A stretch of DNA of 64,000 nt from a bacterium (lineage in GTDB: Bacteria; Oederibacteriota; CAKKQC01), in NCBI GenBank assembly GCA_919901855.1, contig CAKKQC010000001.1, forward strand, positions 124,001 through 188,000, read 5' to 3'. This document shows positions 34,312 to 42,677 of the stretch, one piece after another (position 1 is the stretch's first letter; each line of letters starts with the position of its first letter). The translations under genes and the position numbers were made by a program. A model generated the notes under the pieces. It saw only the letters and a program-made list of their open reading frames with translations, made no database searches and was not told where the DNA came from.

Positions 34312-35006
34312 TTCCGCTTCGTGACATCAACCCGAACGAGCGCCCGCCGTTGATGACGGGCGTCCTCATTCTCGCGAACCTCGTTGCGTTCGGGTACCAG
34401 ATCTTGATCCCGGAATCGGGCCAGAACGCGTTCTTCCAGGCGTTCGGGCTCATCCCCGCGCGGTATACGGTCGCCGACTGGGCCGCGCGCACGGGGCTGG
34501 GCATCTCCCCCCTGCCGTTCCTGACCTCCATGTTCCTCCACGGCGGCTGGATGCACCTGATCGGGAACATGTGGTCGCTCTGGCTCTTCGGCGACAACGT
34601 CGAGGACCGTCTCGGCTCCTGGCGCTTCCTCGGGTTCTACCTCCTGAGCGGACTCATCGCGGGCGTCACCCAGTGCGCGGTCAGCCTGCATTCCACAATC
34701 CCGACCATCGGGGCGTCTGGCGCGATCGCGGGCGTCATGGGCGCCTACATGGTCCTCTTCCCCAAGGCCCGGATCCTGACTTTCGTGACCCTCGGGTTCT
34801 TCTGGCGACTCATGGAGATCCCGGCCTGGATCTTCATCGGGTTCTGGATCGTCTTCCAGCTCTTCGCCGGCGGGTTGGCCCTCGCCGCCACGTCCGGCGA
34901 GGCGGGCGGCATCGCCTTCTGGGCCCACATCGGCGGCTTCGCCGGGGGCATCCTCCTGCTCAGCGTCCTCCTACCCACGGGCTCCCGGAAGTCCCTGCTC
35001 GACTGA
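34308..35006 (+). CDS. Rhomboid-family intramembrane serine protease
   Basis: The protein has 232 residues with six or seven membrane helices. GASGAIAG holds the catalytic Ser137, and AHIGGFAGG holds His207. The N-terminal part of the fold has MFLHGGWMHLIGNMWSLW, with His and Asn of the oxyanion site. It cleaves membrane proteins. The start overlaps PolX as ATGA. The substrate is unknown. Confidence 0.9.
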   Translation: MIPLRDINPNERPPLMTGVLILANLVAFGYQILIPESGQNAFFQAFGLIPARYTVADWAARTGLGISPLPFLTSMFLHGGWMHLIGNMWSLWLFGDNVEDRLGSWRFLGFYLLSGLIAGVTQCAVSLHSTIPTIGASGAIAGVMGAYMVLFPKARILTFVTLGFFWRLMEIPAWIFIGFWIVFQLFAGGLALAATSGEAGGIAFWAHIGGFAGGILLLSVLLPTGSRKSLLD

Positions 35007-35053
35007 AAGCCGTGTATTGACAGGCCTTTCGGGGCTCCTCGCGTCCCCCCGAG

Positions 35054-35088
35054 AGTCTCTTGACATATCAGAGAGACTATGATACGTT
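35054..35088 (+). promoter_or_regulatory. Canonical promoter overlapped by an inverted repeat (operator candidate)
   Basis: TTGACA (35060-35065) and TACGTT (35083-35088) are separated by 17 bases. The inverted repeat AGTCTCT (35054-35060) / AGAGACT (35072-35078) brackets the -35 and spacer, so a dimeric regulator bound there would block the promoter. A TATGAT at 35078-35083 is an alternative -10. It is the only good TTGACA -35 noticed in the window. No other element is visible in the 130-base gap. Confidence 0.55.
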
Positions 35089-35139
35089 ATGATCGTGAAG
35101 GGAAACAGGACGGTTCCAGGCAGTCAAAGGAGGACGACG

Positions 35140-36603
35140 ATGAAGACGAAGCAGACCCCCCAGACCGGCGCGGAGCTCCTGAGCATGGACGAGGCCATCG
35201 CCCGGCTCAAGACCACGCGCCCCACGTTCTATCGCTGGCTCAAGACCGGCAAGCTCAAGGGCCTCAAGGCCGGCCGCCAGTGGCGGTTCTACGCCACCGA
35301 CGTGGACCGGTTCCTCAAGGGCGAGGCCCTCCGCTGGGACCTCCCCGCCGACATCTCCCCCCTGATCAACGCCCTGGCGAAGAAGGCGGGCCAGCCGGTG
35401 CCCGCCACGGCGTCGCTCTCGGACACGGAGCGCGTGGCCGCCGCGGCCGACCTCGCTCTGGGGGCCGCCATCGCGCTCGGGGCGAGCGACATCCACCTCG
35501 ACGCCGCGGGCGACCAGGGCCGCATCCGGTACCGGATCGCCGGCACGCTAACCGTCGCCGCGGGCTTCGACGCCCACCTGGTTCCGCCGCTCATCGACCA
35601 GTTCAAGCGGATCACGGGCGTGTGCCGCCTCGACATCCGCGACCTGCCCCAGGACGCCCGGATCCCGTACGAGCGCGGCGGCAAGGCCTTCGACATCCGC
35701 ATGGCCTTCCTCCCCTCGTGGACGGGCGAGACCATGAACGCCCGCCTCATGCCCCGGGAACTCGCCGTCGGTGGACTGGAGTGGCTCGGCCTCCGCGAGC
35801 CCGGGAGCCTGCGCCTCGAGCGCGCGCTGGCGGCGCGGTCGGGAATGGTCGTCATGACCGGGCCCACCGGGTCCGGCAAGACCACGGCGCTGTACGTCGC
35901 GATCAACCACGTCAACACCCCCGCCAAGAAGATCGTGGCCATCGAGTCCGAGATCCCGTACGCGCTCCCCGGCGTCGTGCAGGTGCCGGTGCGCGGCGAG
36001 GTCACATTCGCGGCGGCCCTCCGGGCCGCCCTCCGGGCGGACCCCAACGTGATCGTGATCGGCGAGCTGGTCGACGGCGAGACGGTCTCCCTCGCGCCCA
36101 AGGCGGCGATGACCGGACACCTTGTCTTGTCCGCCATGCACGCAACCAGTGCCGCGGGCGCGATCCGCCGCATGGTCGAGTTCGGCGCGTCGCCCTACGA
36201 TGTCGGCGAGAGCGTGCGGCTGGTGACGAGCCAGCGGATCGTGCGCAAGCTCTGCCCCGACTGCCGGGTCAAGGACACTCCTTCGGCCGACCAGCTCGCG
36301 TGGGCGCAGCAGGCCGCGACCGGGGGCGGACTAGACTGGAAGGCCCTTCCCCGGAAGTTCATGAAGTCCACGGGGTGTGCCAAGTGCGGCGGGACCGGGT
36401 TCAAGGGCCGCCGGGTCGCGTTCGAGGCGCTCGAGGTGACCCCGGCCGTCGCGAAGCTGATCCGCGAGGGCGCGGCCGACGACGCGATCCAGTCGCTGGC
36501 GGTCAAGCAGGGCATGGTAACGATGGCCGCCGACGGCGTCCGCGCCGCCTGCGCCGGCGAGACCTCGCTCGCGGAAGTCATGGTCGAGACCAGCGTGAGC
36601 TGA
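35140..36603 (+). CDS. PilB/GspE-type ATPase with N-terminal helix-turn-helix domain
   Basis: The protein has 487 residues. Residues 15-60 (SMDEAIARLKTTRPTFYRWL...GRQWRFYATDVDRFL) are an excisionase/MerR-like winged helix domain. An intact PilB core follows: ASDIHLDAAG (115-124), Walker A GPTGSGKT (241-248), GELVDGET (308-315, where GEIRD is usual), His box TGHLVLSAMH (325-334), and zinc cysteines 372, 375, 413 and 416. AAAGGAGGA at 35126-35134 fixes the start. No pilin or platform gene adjoins it; the other assembly genes lie 10 kb away. It may couple DNA sensing to pilus assembly or use the domain for protein contacts; both are inference. Confidence 0.85.
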   Translation: MKTKQTPQTGAELLSMDEAIARLKTTRPTFYRWLKTGKLKGLKAGRQWRFYATDVDRFLKGEALRWDLPADISPLINALAKKAGQPVPATASLSDTERVAAAADLALGAAIALGASDIHLDAAGDQGRIRYRIAGTLTVAAGFDAHLVPPLIDQFKRITGVCRLDIRDLPQDARIPYERGGKAFDIRMAFLPSWTGETMNARLMPRELAVGGLEWLGLREPGSLRLERALAARSGMVVMTGPTGSGKTTALYVAINHVNTPAKKIVAIESEIPYALPGVVQVPVRGEVTFAAALRAALRADPNVIVIGELVDGETVSLAPKAAMTGHLVLSAMHATSAAGAIRRMVEFGASPYDVGESVRLVTSQRIVRKLCPDCRVKDTPSADQLAWAQQAATGGGLDWKALPRKFMKSTGCAKCGGTGFKGRRVAFEALEVTPAVAKLIREGAADDAIQSLAVKQGMVTMAADGVRAACAGETSLAEVMVETSVS

Positions 36604-36627
36604 TCACCGGAAAGCTTCGGCAGGATA

Positions 36628-36659
36628 GAACGCGTCGGGCTTCCAGGCCCGGCGCGTTC
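36628..36659. terminator. Hairpin between convergent genes
   Basis: Thirteen-pair stem (left arm GAACGCGTCGGGC, one G-T pair) with a six-base loop TTCCAG, followed on the plus strand by GGCTTTCT. It sits between the PilB-like and MttB-like genes and could terminate both. Confidence 0.6.
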
Positions 36660-36665
36660 GGCTTT

Positions 36666-38072
36666 CTAGACGGACGCCTTGGCGCGGGCCCAGATGGCGT
36701 CGATCGCCTTCTGCTCCGCGTCGGGCAGGTGGAAGTCGTGGCGGGGACGGAGCTCGGCCAGGAGCGCCCGGGCCTGCGCCCGGATCGTCGGCTCCCCCCG
36801 CGCGCGCCAGCCGCTGAGGAAGTCCCGGTCGAACAGCATGGGATGCCAGTAGAGGTCGCGATGGCGCTCGCGGGTCGACTCCAGCGCCGCGAACCCGCCG
36901 TCGCGAAGCGCCTCCTGGACCTCCCCGATGCACCGGGCGGCGTCGACCTCGAACGACGGCGCCGCGGTCAGCCGCCGGACATGGTCCAGGATCTCGAGGT
37001 CGTACAGGAGCTGTTCGGGGCTGTGGACCTCGTCGAGGCTAAGGGTTCCGCCGCCCTCGAAGTACCGGGCCCCGAGGAGCGCGCCCGCGGTCATGAGGCT
37101 CGCGCGCTCCGCGCACGCCTGGGCCCCCGGGAGCTTGGCATTCGAGTGGAGGTTGTAGGCCGCCTGGCCCCACCGGGTCCCGTGCTGGTGCGCGTAGACC
37201 TCGGCGAAGTAGAGGTGGAACAGGAAGTTCTCGGGCGACCCGAAGCTCATGGCCATGGCCTTGAGGTCGGCCGGGAACAGGTTCACGTACCAGTGGACGG
37301 GCAGTTTCGTCAGCTCGCGGACGAGGATCGCGCCCCCCACGGCCTCCGCGGTGGCCATCGCGAAGGCGTCGCCGAGCCGGATCGGCGCGCTCTGGCCGGG
37401 GGCGGGCATCCCTCCGACGCTTACCGAGGCGAGGCGGTCCTTGTACTTCAGGACGATGCGGAACGATTCGCCCTCGAGCGACAACGGCGAGAACATGTAG
37501 ACGGGCAGGTGGCGGACGGGCTCCCCGAGGACCTCGGCCATCTCCATCACGAACGGGATCGCGGCCTCGGTCTTCGAGTCCACGGGGCTGCGGCCCTGCC
37601 GCGAATACGTGGCCGCGGTCCAGTAGGCGCCCACGGCCTGGACCGCCGGGGGCACGTCCGAGGGCTGGCCGCACGGGCTGGTGCAGACGCCCCGGTCGGC
37701 GAGGACGTCCAGGAGCTTGACCGCCTCCGCCAGCGTCGCCATCGTGAACGGCGCGATCACGTCCGTCGCGGAATCGTGCAGGAACGGCGGGTACTGGGCC
37801 ACCTGGAGCGTGAACGGGCCGGGGGTCCCGGCCACCTCCGGTCCCGACGCTGTTCCCCTCGTCTCGGCCACGAACGCCTTCGCCGTCGCGGGCTCCACGT
37901 GGACCCGGTCCCCCGCCACCCGGAATCCCGCCTTCGCGAGCCGGGCCCGCGGCTCGTCGTCGCCGACCCGGATCCCGACCTCGGAGAGGATCCGGAACGC
38001 CGCCGCCTCGATCGCCGCGAGGTCGTCCGGCGGCACCAGCGCGGGTCGGGTGACGGCGAATCGGCGTCCCAT
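36666..38072 (-). CDS. MttB-superfamily (trimethylamine/glycine betaine methyltransferase-like)
   Basis: The protein has 468 residues, the family's usual size. ILSEVGIRVGDD, SPCGQPSDVPP, YMFSPLSLEGES and TAGALLGARYFEGGGTLSLDEVHSPEQL are typical of MttB-like TIM barrels that pass a methyl group from a quaternary or tertiary amine to a corrinoid protein. It has no in-frame amber codon, so it is of the non-pyrrolysine type. No corrinoid protein or activator is encoded within the window. The start is the ATG at 38072, 11 bases after TATGAT and just after AGGA. Confidence 0.8.
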   Translation of the reverse strand: MGRRFAVTRPALVPPDDLAAIEAAAFRILSEVGIRVGDDEPRARLAKAGFRVAGDRVHVEPATAKAFVAETRGTASGPEVAGTPGPFTLQVAQYPPFLHDSATDVIAPFTMATLAEAVKLLDVLADRGVCTSPCGQPSDVPPAVQAVGAYWTAATYSRQGRSPVDSKTEAAIPFVMEMAEVLGEPVRHLPVYMFSPLSLEGESFRIVLKYKDRLASVSVGGMPAPGQSAPIRLGDAFAMATAEAVGGAILVRELTKLPVHWYVNLFPADLKAMAMSFGSPENFLFHLYFAEVYAHQHGTRWGQAAYNLHSNAKLPGAQACAERASLMTAGALLGARYFEGGGTLSLDEVHSPEQLLYDLEILDHVRRLTAAPSFEVDAARCIGEVQEALRDGGFAALESTRERHRDLYWHPMLFDRDFLSGWRARGEPTIRAQARALLAELRPRHDFHLPDAEQKAIDAIWARAKASV

Positions 38073-38082
38073 GTTCCTGCGC

Positions 38083-38089
38083 TATCATA
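38083..38089. promoter_or_regulatory. Overlapping divergent hexamers TATCAT/TATGAT
   Basis: The 7-base stretch TATCATA reads TATCAT on the plus strand (38083-38088), 6 bases before GTG at 38095, and TATGAT on the minus strand (38084-38089), 11 bases before ATG at 38072. Polymerase could bind in only one direction at a time. Confidence 0.5.
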
Positions 38090-38094
38090 CCCCC

Positions 38095-39687
38095 GTGGCC
38101 CGCGGCCCGAACATCCTCGTCATCATGACCGACCAGCACCGGGGCGACGCGCTCTCGTGCGCGTGGCCGGCCTGGCGCGGAGGCCCCTCCCCCGTGCGCA
38201 CGCCCTCCCTCGACCGGCTCGCGGCCGGGGGCGTGCGGTTCGACCGCGCGTACGTGGCCAACCCGCTCTGCATGCCCGCCCGCGCCACGATCCTTACGGG
38301 CCTCCCCCCGCGCGGGCACGGGGTCCGGACGAACGGGATCGACCTCGACCCGCGTCTGCCTACGCTACCCGCCGCGCTCGCCCGGGCCGGCTACGCGACC
38401 CACAGCGCGGGCAAGATCCACGTTCGCGCCTACGAGACGCCCAAGGGCCTCGACCCCGCGACACTCGACCCCGCCGGGTACCCGGAGGCGCAGTGGATGT
38501 GGGAACACGGCAAGGTGACGTCGCTCCCCTCGCCGTATTTTGGTTTCCAGTCCGCGGACTTCACCGGCGGCCACACGTCGTGGATGTGGGGCGACTATGC
38601 CAACTGGTTGAATCGCGAGCACCCGGGCACCCTAGCGCTCCTCGACGCGCAGCATGGGACGCGGCCGGCGTCGGGCGCCGAGCAAAGCTGGCGGATGGCG
38701 ATCCCGCCCGCGCTCCACTACAACACCTGGATCGCGGATCGCGCGATCGCGTTCCTGGAGCGGACGGCCGGAACGGGCCAGCCCTTCCTGCTCTCGGCAT
38801 CGTTCCCGGACCCGCACCACGGATTCGCGGTTCCCGACCCGTGGTACTCGCTGTACGACCGGGCGACCATGCCGCTCCCGGTGCGGCGCGAGGGCGAGCT
38901 CGACGACCTCGCCCCGTTCTTCCGGACGATCGTCGATGGGAATCTCGGCCACCCGGTCTCGGGCCGCCACGGCCCCACCCGGATGCCGGACGACCACCTG
39001 CGCGAGATACTCGCGATCACGTGCGGTATGGTCTCGTTCGTGGACGAGCAGGTGGGGCGGCTCCTCGCGGCCCTGGACCGGTTAGGGCTCGCGGAGAACA
39101 CGCTCGTCCTCTTCCTCGCCGATCACGGGGACCTCATGGGCGATCACTGGCTCATGAACAAGGGGCCATTCCACTTCGACGGACTGCTCCGGGTTCCCTT
39201 CATCGCCCGGTGGCCCGGCCGGATTCCCGCGGGGCGCACGACATCAGCACTCGCGTCCCAACTCGACGTCGTGCCCACCCTCTGCGAGGCCGTGGGGATC
39301 CCCCTGCCCGAATACGGACCCCCGCCGGGCACGGCGGTGGAAGCCCGGAACCAGCTCGCGTCCCTCCCGGGCCGCTCCCTCGTGCCCGTGCTGACCGGCG
39401 CTGCGGAGTCGGTCCAGGACGCGGTCGTGGTCGAGAACGACGAGGACTACCTGGGCCTGCGGTTGCGCACGCTCGTGACGCCGACGCACTCGCTCACGGT
39501 CTACGTCGGTGAGGACGGACTCAAGCCCTTCGGCGAGCTGTTCGACCTCGCCGCGGACCCCGGGCAGCTCCGCAATCTCTGGGCTGATTCTGGAAGCGGC
39601 CCGCTTCGGGCCGCCCTTACCGAACGCCTGATGGCGGAACTCGTTCGGACCGATTCCCGTCTTCCGCGGCGGCAAGGCCACGCCTGA
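38095..39687 (+). CDS. Formylglycine-dependent sulfatase
   Basis: The protein has 530 residues and no signal peptide. NILVIMTDQHRGDAL gives the first metal ligands (D12); CMPAR (Cys59) is the formylglycine site; VLFLADHGDLMGDH supplies the second ligand pair. The domain ends with GELFDLAADPGQLRNL, standard for S1 sulfatases. GTG at 38095 is six bases after TATCAT and is preferred to an ATG at 38071. It is oriented away from the MttB gene. Confidence 0.85.
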   Translation: MARGPNILVIMTDQHRGDALSCAWPAWRGGPSPVRTPSLDRLAAGGVRFDRAYVANPLCMPARATILTGLPPRGHGVRTNGIDLDPRLPTLPAALARAGYATHSAGKIHVRAYETPKGLDPATLDPAGYPEAQWMWEHGKVTSLPSPYFGFQSADFTGGHTSWMWGDYANWLNREHPGTLALLDAQHGTRPASGAEQSWRMAIPPALHYNTWIADRAIAFLERTAGTGQPFLLSASFPDPHHGFAVPDPWYSLYDRATMPLPVRREGELDDLAPFFRTIVDGNLGHPVSGRHGPTRMPDDHLREILAITCGMVSFVDEQVGRLLAALDRLGLAENTLVLFLADHGDLMGDHWLMNKGPFHFDGLLRVPFIARWPGRIPAGRTTSALASQLDVVPTLCEAVGIPLPEYGPPPGTAVEARNQLASLPGRSLVPVLTGAAESVQDAVVVENDEDYLGLRLRTLVTPTHSLTVYVGEDGLKPFGELFDLAADPGQLRNLWADSGSGPLRAALTERLMAELVRTDSRLPRRQGHA

Positions 39688-39693
39688 TCCGGG

Positions 39694-40065
39694 CTACTCG
39701 GCCCCCACCTTGGCCTGAAGCTCCCGGACGGCGCTCAGCAGGGATGGCGGAGAGAAGGGCTTGCCGAGAAACACGGCCCAAGACTCGATAGGCCCGTCGC
39801 GTTCCACCGCGGCCCGCGAGAGACCGGACATGTAGAGCACTCGGACCTCCGGCCTAGCCCCGACGATCTGTTTCGCCAGCTCGCGGCCGTTCATCCCCGG
39901 CATCTCGATGTCCGTCACCAGCACCTGGACGGGGCCGGCATCGGGACGGCAGGCCGCCAGGGCTTCTATTCCGCCGGACGCCTCGACCACGATGAAACCT
40001 TCGTCCCGCAGGAGTCCCGAGACGAATCCCCGCACCATGTCGTTATCGTCCACTACGATGATCAC
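39694..40065 (-). CDS. Single-domain response regulator (receiver only)
   Basis: The protein has 123 residues. VVDDNDM supplies the acidic pocket, VLVTDIEMPG carries the phosphorylated Asp (about 53) and FLGKPFS the conserved Lys. There is no output domain. Histidine kinases are not encoded nearby, so the partner is distant. Start GTG at 40065. The divergent Xre-type gene begins about 85 bases away, and the space between shows no strong promoter beyond AT-rich TAGGAT-like stretches. Confidence 0.85.
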   Translation of the reverse strand: MIIVVDDNDMVRGFVSGLLRDEGFIVVEASGGIEALAACRPDAGPVQVLVTDIEMPGMNGRELAKQIVGARPEVRVLYMSGLSRAAVERDGPIESWAVFLGKPFSPPSLLSAVRELQAKVGAE

Positions 40066-40149
40066 GGACCTATCCCATAAGTCATCCTAACATATGACCG
40101 TGAGGATATTCCCCCTCCAGGCGCTGTGCTCTACCGTGAAACGCATTCC

Positions 40150-40491
40150 ATGGCCGGGACGGATGTTATCTACGAACAGGTCGGGCGAGCGCTCCGGGAG
40201 ATCCGGACGGGAGCCGGCTTGACCCAGCAACAGCTCGCCGAACGGGCCGGGCTGTCGGTTTCATTCGTCTCGTTCCTGGAGGCAGGACGGAAGAAGGGCA
40301 GTCTCGAGACCTACCATCGCCTCGCGCACGCCTTGGGCATTCCCCTCGCCCGACTGTTCTCAGGCTCCGCCCCGGCCGGCTGGGCGGCGCGCAGCAAGGC
40401 GACGGGGTCCGAGGGGTTGACGGCCGCGGAGCACCGTGTGCTCTGGCGACTGCTCAAACGATCCCGGAGGGGCGCTCCGCGTCGTCCATGA
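40150..40491 (+). CDS. Xre-family helix-turn-helix regulator
   Basis: The protein has 113 residues. ALREIRTGAGLTQQQLAERAGLSVSFVSFLEAGRKKGSLETY is a Cro/C1-type HTH (about 14-55), followed by a basic tail (LLKRSRRGAPRRP). No ligand domain is present. It sits between the solo response regulator and the BNR-repeat gene. A GTG at 40126 would add eight residues. The target is unknown. Confidence 0.8.
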   Translation: MAGTDVIYEQVGRALREIRTGAGLTQQQLAERAGLSVSFVSFLEAGRKKGSLETYHRLAHALGIPLARLFSGSAPAGWAARSKATGSEGLTAAEHRVLWRLLKRSRRGAPRRP

Positions 40492-40526
40492 GCCCGCGAC
40501 CGGACGTGCCCGCACGGCGAACGTGG

Positions 40527-40532
40527 TAGCAT
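40527..40532 (+). promoter_or_regulatory. TAGCAT hexamer for the BNR-repeat gene
   Basis: TAGCAT lies nine bases before ATG 40542. It matches the spacing and sequence seen before the barrel gene at 159. Confidence 0.4.
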
Positions 40533-40541
40533 GACCGCAAC

Positions 40542-42677
40542 ATGATCTCCACCGCCGTTCTTCTGATCCTGTCAGCCGCGTTCAACCCGCCGGACACGCA
40601 GGCCGCGTCCCTCGCGTGGGAGCCGCTTGGCGAGCCCGGCTCCGGCGGCGCGCTCACGGGAATCGCGATCAGCCCGGCCGACCCGAAGCGGATACTGCTG
40701 GGCGGCGACCTGCTCGGAGTCGGGGTGAGCGAGGACGGGGGCGAGACGTGGAAGCCCGCTACGGGGTTCATCGGCCACGAGATCGCGGACTTCACCTTCA
40801 ACCCCAAGGCCCCTGATGAAGTGTGGGCTGGCACGATGACGGGCCCGCACGTCTCCCTCGACGGCGGCCGGAAGTGGGAGTCCCGCCGCGGGGGCTTCCC
40901 CCCGCTGAGCGATGCCGGCTACTCGGCCCCGGTCCAGAAGGTCCTGTTCGATCCCGCGACCCCGAAGCGCCTGCTTGCGTTAGGCGGGTCGCACCGGCGC
41001 TGGGCTTCCCCCGGCCAGCCCGAGTGGGGCGCCGTGTGGGAGAGCCGCGACGGCGGGAAGGCGTGGACGCGGCTCGGCCTCGTCGCGGGCGGGACAAACG
41101 TCCTGTGCGCGACATTCGCTCCCGGGGAAGCGAAGGCCGTCCTCTGGGCGGCCGCCGACGGCAAGGGCGTCCACCGGAGCACGGACGGCGGGAAGACCTG
41201 GGGCCCGAGGAACGGCGGCTTGCCCCACCTCAACGTCGAGTGGATCACGGCCGCCCGCACGCCGGGCGTCCTCTGGGCCGCCTTGGGCGCGGCTCCCAAT
41301 CCGTCAGGCACGCTCTGGCTCGCGGGCGGAATCTGGAAGACCTCGGACGCCGGCGCGACCTGGAAGCCGGCGTGCAAGGGCCTCTCGCAGTTCCGTGACA
41401 CGGACGGCAACCAGACCTCGTCGTACCGGTGCGTGGTCGTCTCGCCCGCCGATTCGAAGGTGCTCTTCACCTCGGACACAAGCTGGCAGGGCGCCGGCAT
41501 CTTCCGTAGCGGCGACGGCGGCGCGACGTGGAAGAAGATCATGGGGTACGAATACCGTAGGTTCGCGCGCACGGCGTACAGCGCCGGCCCCGCGGCCTCG
41601 ATCTTGGCCGCCTCGCCGCACTCGGCCAAGGTCGTCCTCGCGGGCGGCAGCGAGACCCTGCTACGGTGCGACGGCGGCACGTGGACCGACCTCACCGCCA
41701 GCCCGGTCGCGGGCAACGCCGAGACCTGGGAGGGCCGCGGGTTCTCCGGGCTCTGCGCCGTCAACTTCCGGTTCAACCCCTCCCGCGACGCGCACGCCGT
41801 GCTCGTCGCCATGGACGACGGCAAGTTCTGGCAGAGCATGGATTTCCTCAAGTCGTGGCGCTGGGGCGGCGAAGGGATGCCGCACTGGGGCGGTGGACGG
41901 GACGTGACCTTCACGGGCCCCGGCGGGTTCATCATGTTCCTCACCATGGGCCAGGACGGCGTCTTCGAGGGGGTGGCCCGAACCTCGGACGGGGGCAAGT
42001 CGTGGACCCTTCTCGAGGGCGAAGAGCGCGGCCTGCCGGCGAAGGGCATTAAGGCGAATACCGGCGGCGTCTACGCCATCCCCGAGGACCCCGAGATGGT
42101 CTGGGCCGCGATCGGGGGAAAGCTCTACGGCTCCGACACGGGCGGCCGGCGCTGGACCGTGGCGCACGAGGCACCGGGCCTGAGCTGGATAGCCGGAAAC
42201 CCGGCCAGTCCCGCGGCGTTCTGGGTCCTCGGCGACGAGGGCCTCTGGAAGACCGATGACGGCCGGTCGTTCAAGCTCATGAAGGGATGCCCGAAAGGCA
42301 TCACGCGATTCACACCCGACCCCTCGCGGCCGGACGTGCTCTACGCGGTCTGCTGGCGCTCCGGCGAGACCGGCGGGCTGTGGCGGTGTGAGAAGCGGAG
42401 CTGGAAGCGCATCCGGGACGACAGGTACATCGCCGACGTCGCCGTCTCGCCCGCGGACCCCCGCCGGATCGCGGTCATCACCGACGATCACCCGTACCGC
42501 GACGCCTCCGGCGCCACCGGGATCTGGGTGACCGAGGACGGCGGCGCCACCTGGCGGCAGGAGAACGCGGGGCTCCCGGTCCCCCGCGGCGACGTCATCC
42601 GCATCAATCCCGCGAAGCCCAACCAACTCGTGATCGGCACGATGGGCCGCGGCTACTTCATCGCCAACTGGCCGTGA
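40542..42677 (+). CDS. Secreted BNR/Vps10-like beta-propeller protein
   Basis: The protein has 711 residues: a signal peptide (1-21) and about a dozen repeats of the form S.DGG.[ST]W (SEDGGETWKPA, SLDGGRKWE, STDGGKTWGP, TSDAGATWKP, SGDGGATWKK and others), the Asp-box pattern of sialidase-like and xyloglucanase-like propellers. No glycosidase catalytic series could be identified, so binding is as likely as hydrolysis. It is followed with a GTGA overlap by a lipoprotein gene, forming a small exported pair. Confidence 0.8.
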   Translation: MISTAVLLILSAAFNPPDTQAASLAWEPLGEPGSGGALTGIAISPADPKRILLGGDLLGVGVSEDGGETWKPATGFIGHEIADFTFNPKAPDEVWAGTMTGPHVSLDGGRKWESRRGGFPPLSDAGYSAPVQKVLFDPATPKRLLALGGSHRRWASPGQPEWGAVWESRDGGKAWTRLGLVAGGTNVLCATFAPGEAKAVLWAAADGKGVHRSTDGGKTWGPRNGGLPHLNVEWITAARTPGVLWAALGAAPNPSGTLWLAGGIWKTSDAGATWKPACKGLSQFRDTDGNQTSSYRCVVVSPADSKVLFTSDTSWQGAGIFRSGDGGATWKKIMGYEYRRFARTAYSAGPAASILAASPHSAKVVLAGGSETLLRCDGGTWTDLTASPVAGNAETWEGRGFSGLCAVNFRFNPSRDAHAVLVAMDDGKFWQSMDFLKSWRWGGEGMPHWGGGRDVTFTGPGGFIMFLTMGQDGVFEGVARTSDGGKSWTLLEGEERGLPAKGIKANTGGVYAIPEDPEMVWAAIGGKLYGSDTGGRRWTVAHEAPGLSWIAGNPASPAAFWVLGDEGLWKTDDGRSFKLMKGCPKGITRFTPDPSRPDVLYAVCWRSGETGGLWRCEKRSWKRIRDDRYIADVAVSPADPRRIAVITDDHPYRDASGATGIWVTEDGGATWRQENAGLPVPRGDVIRINPAKPNQLVIGTMGRGYFIANWP

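Noticed and set aside
35079-39512. 1477-codon open frame on the plus strand across the PilB-like, MttB and sulfatase genes
   Set aside because: It runs in a different frame from clear protein families on both strands and is Arg/Pro/Ala-rich with no recognisable domain, as expected of GC-rich shadow frames.
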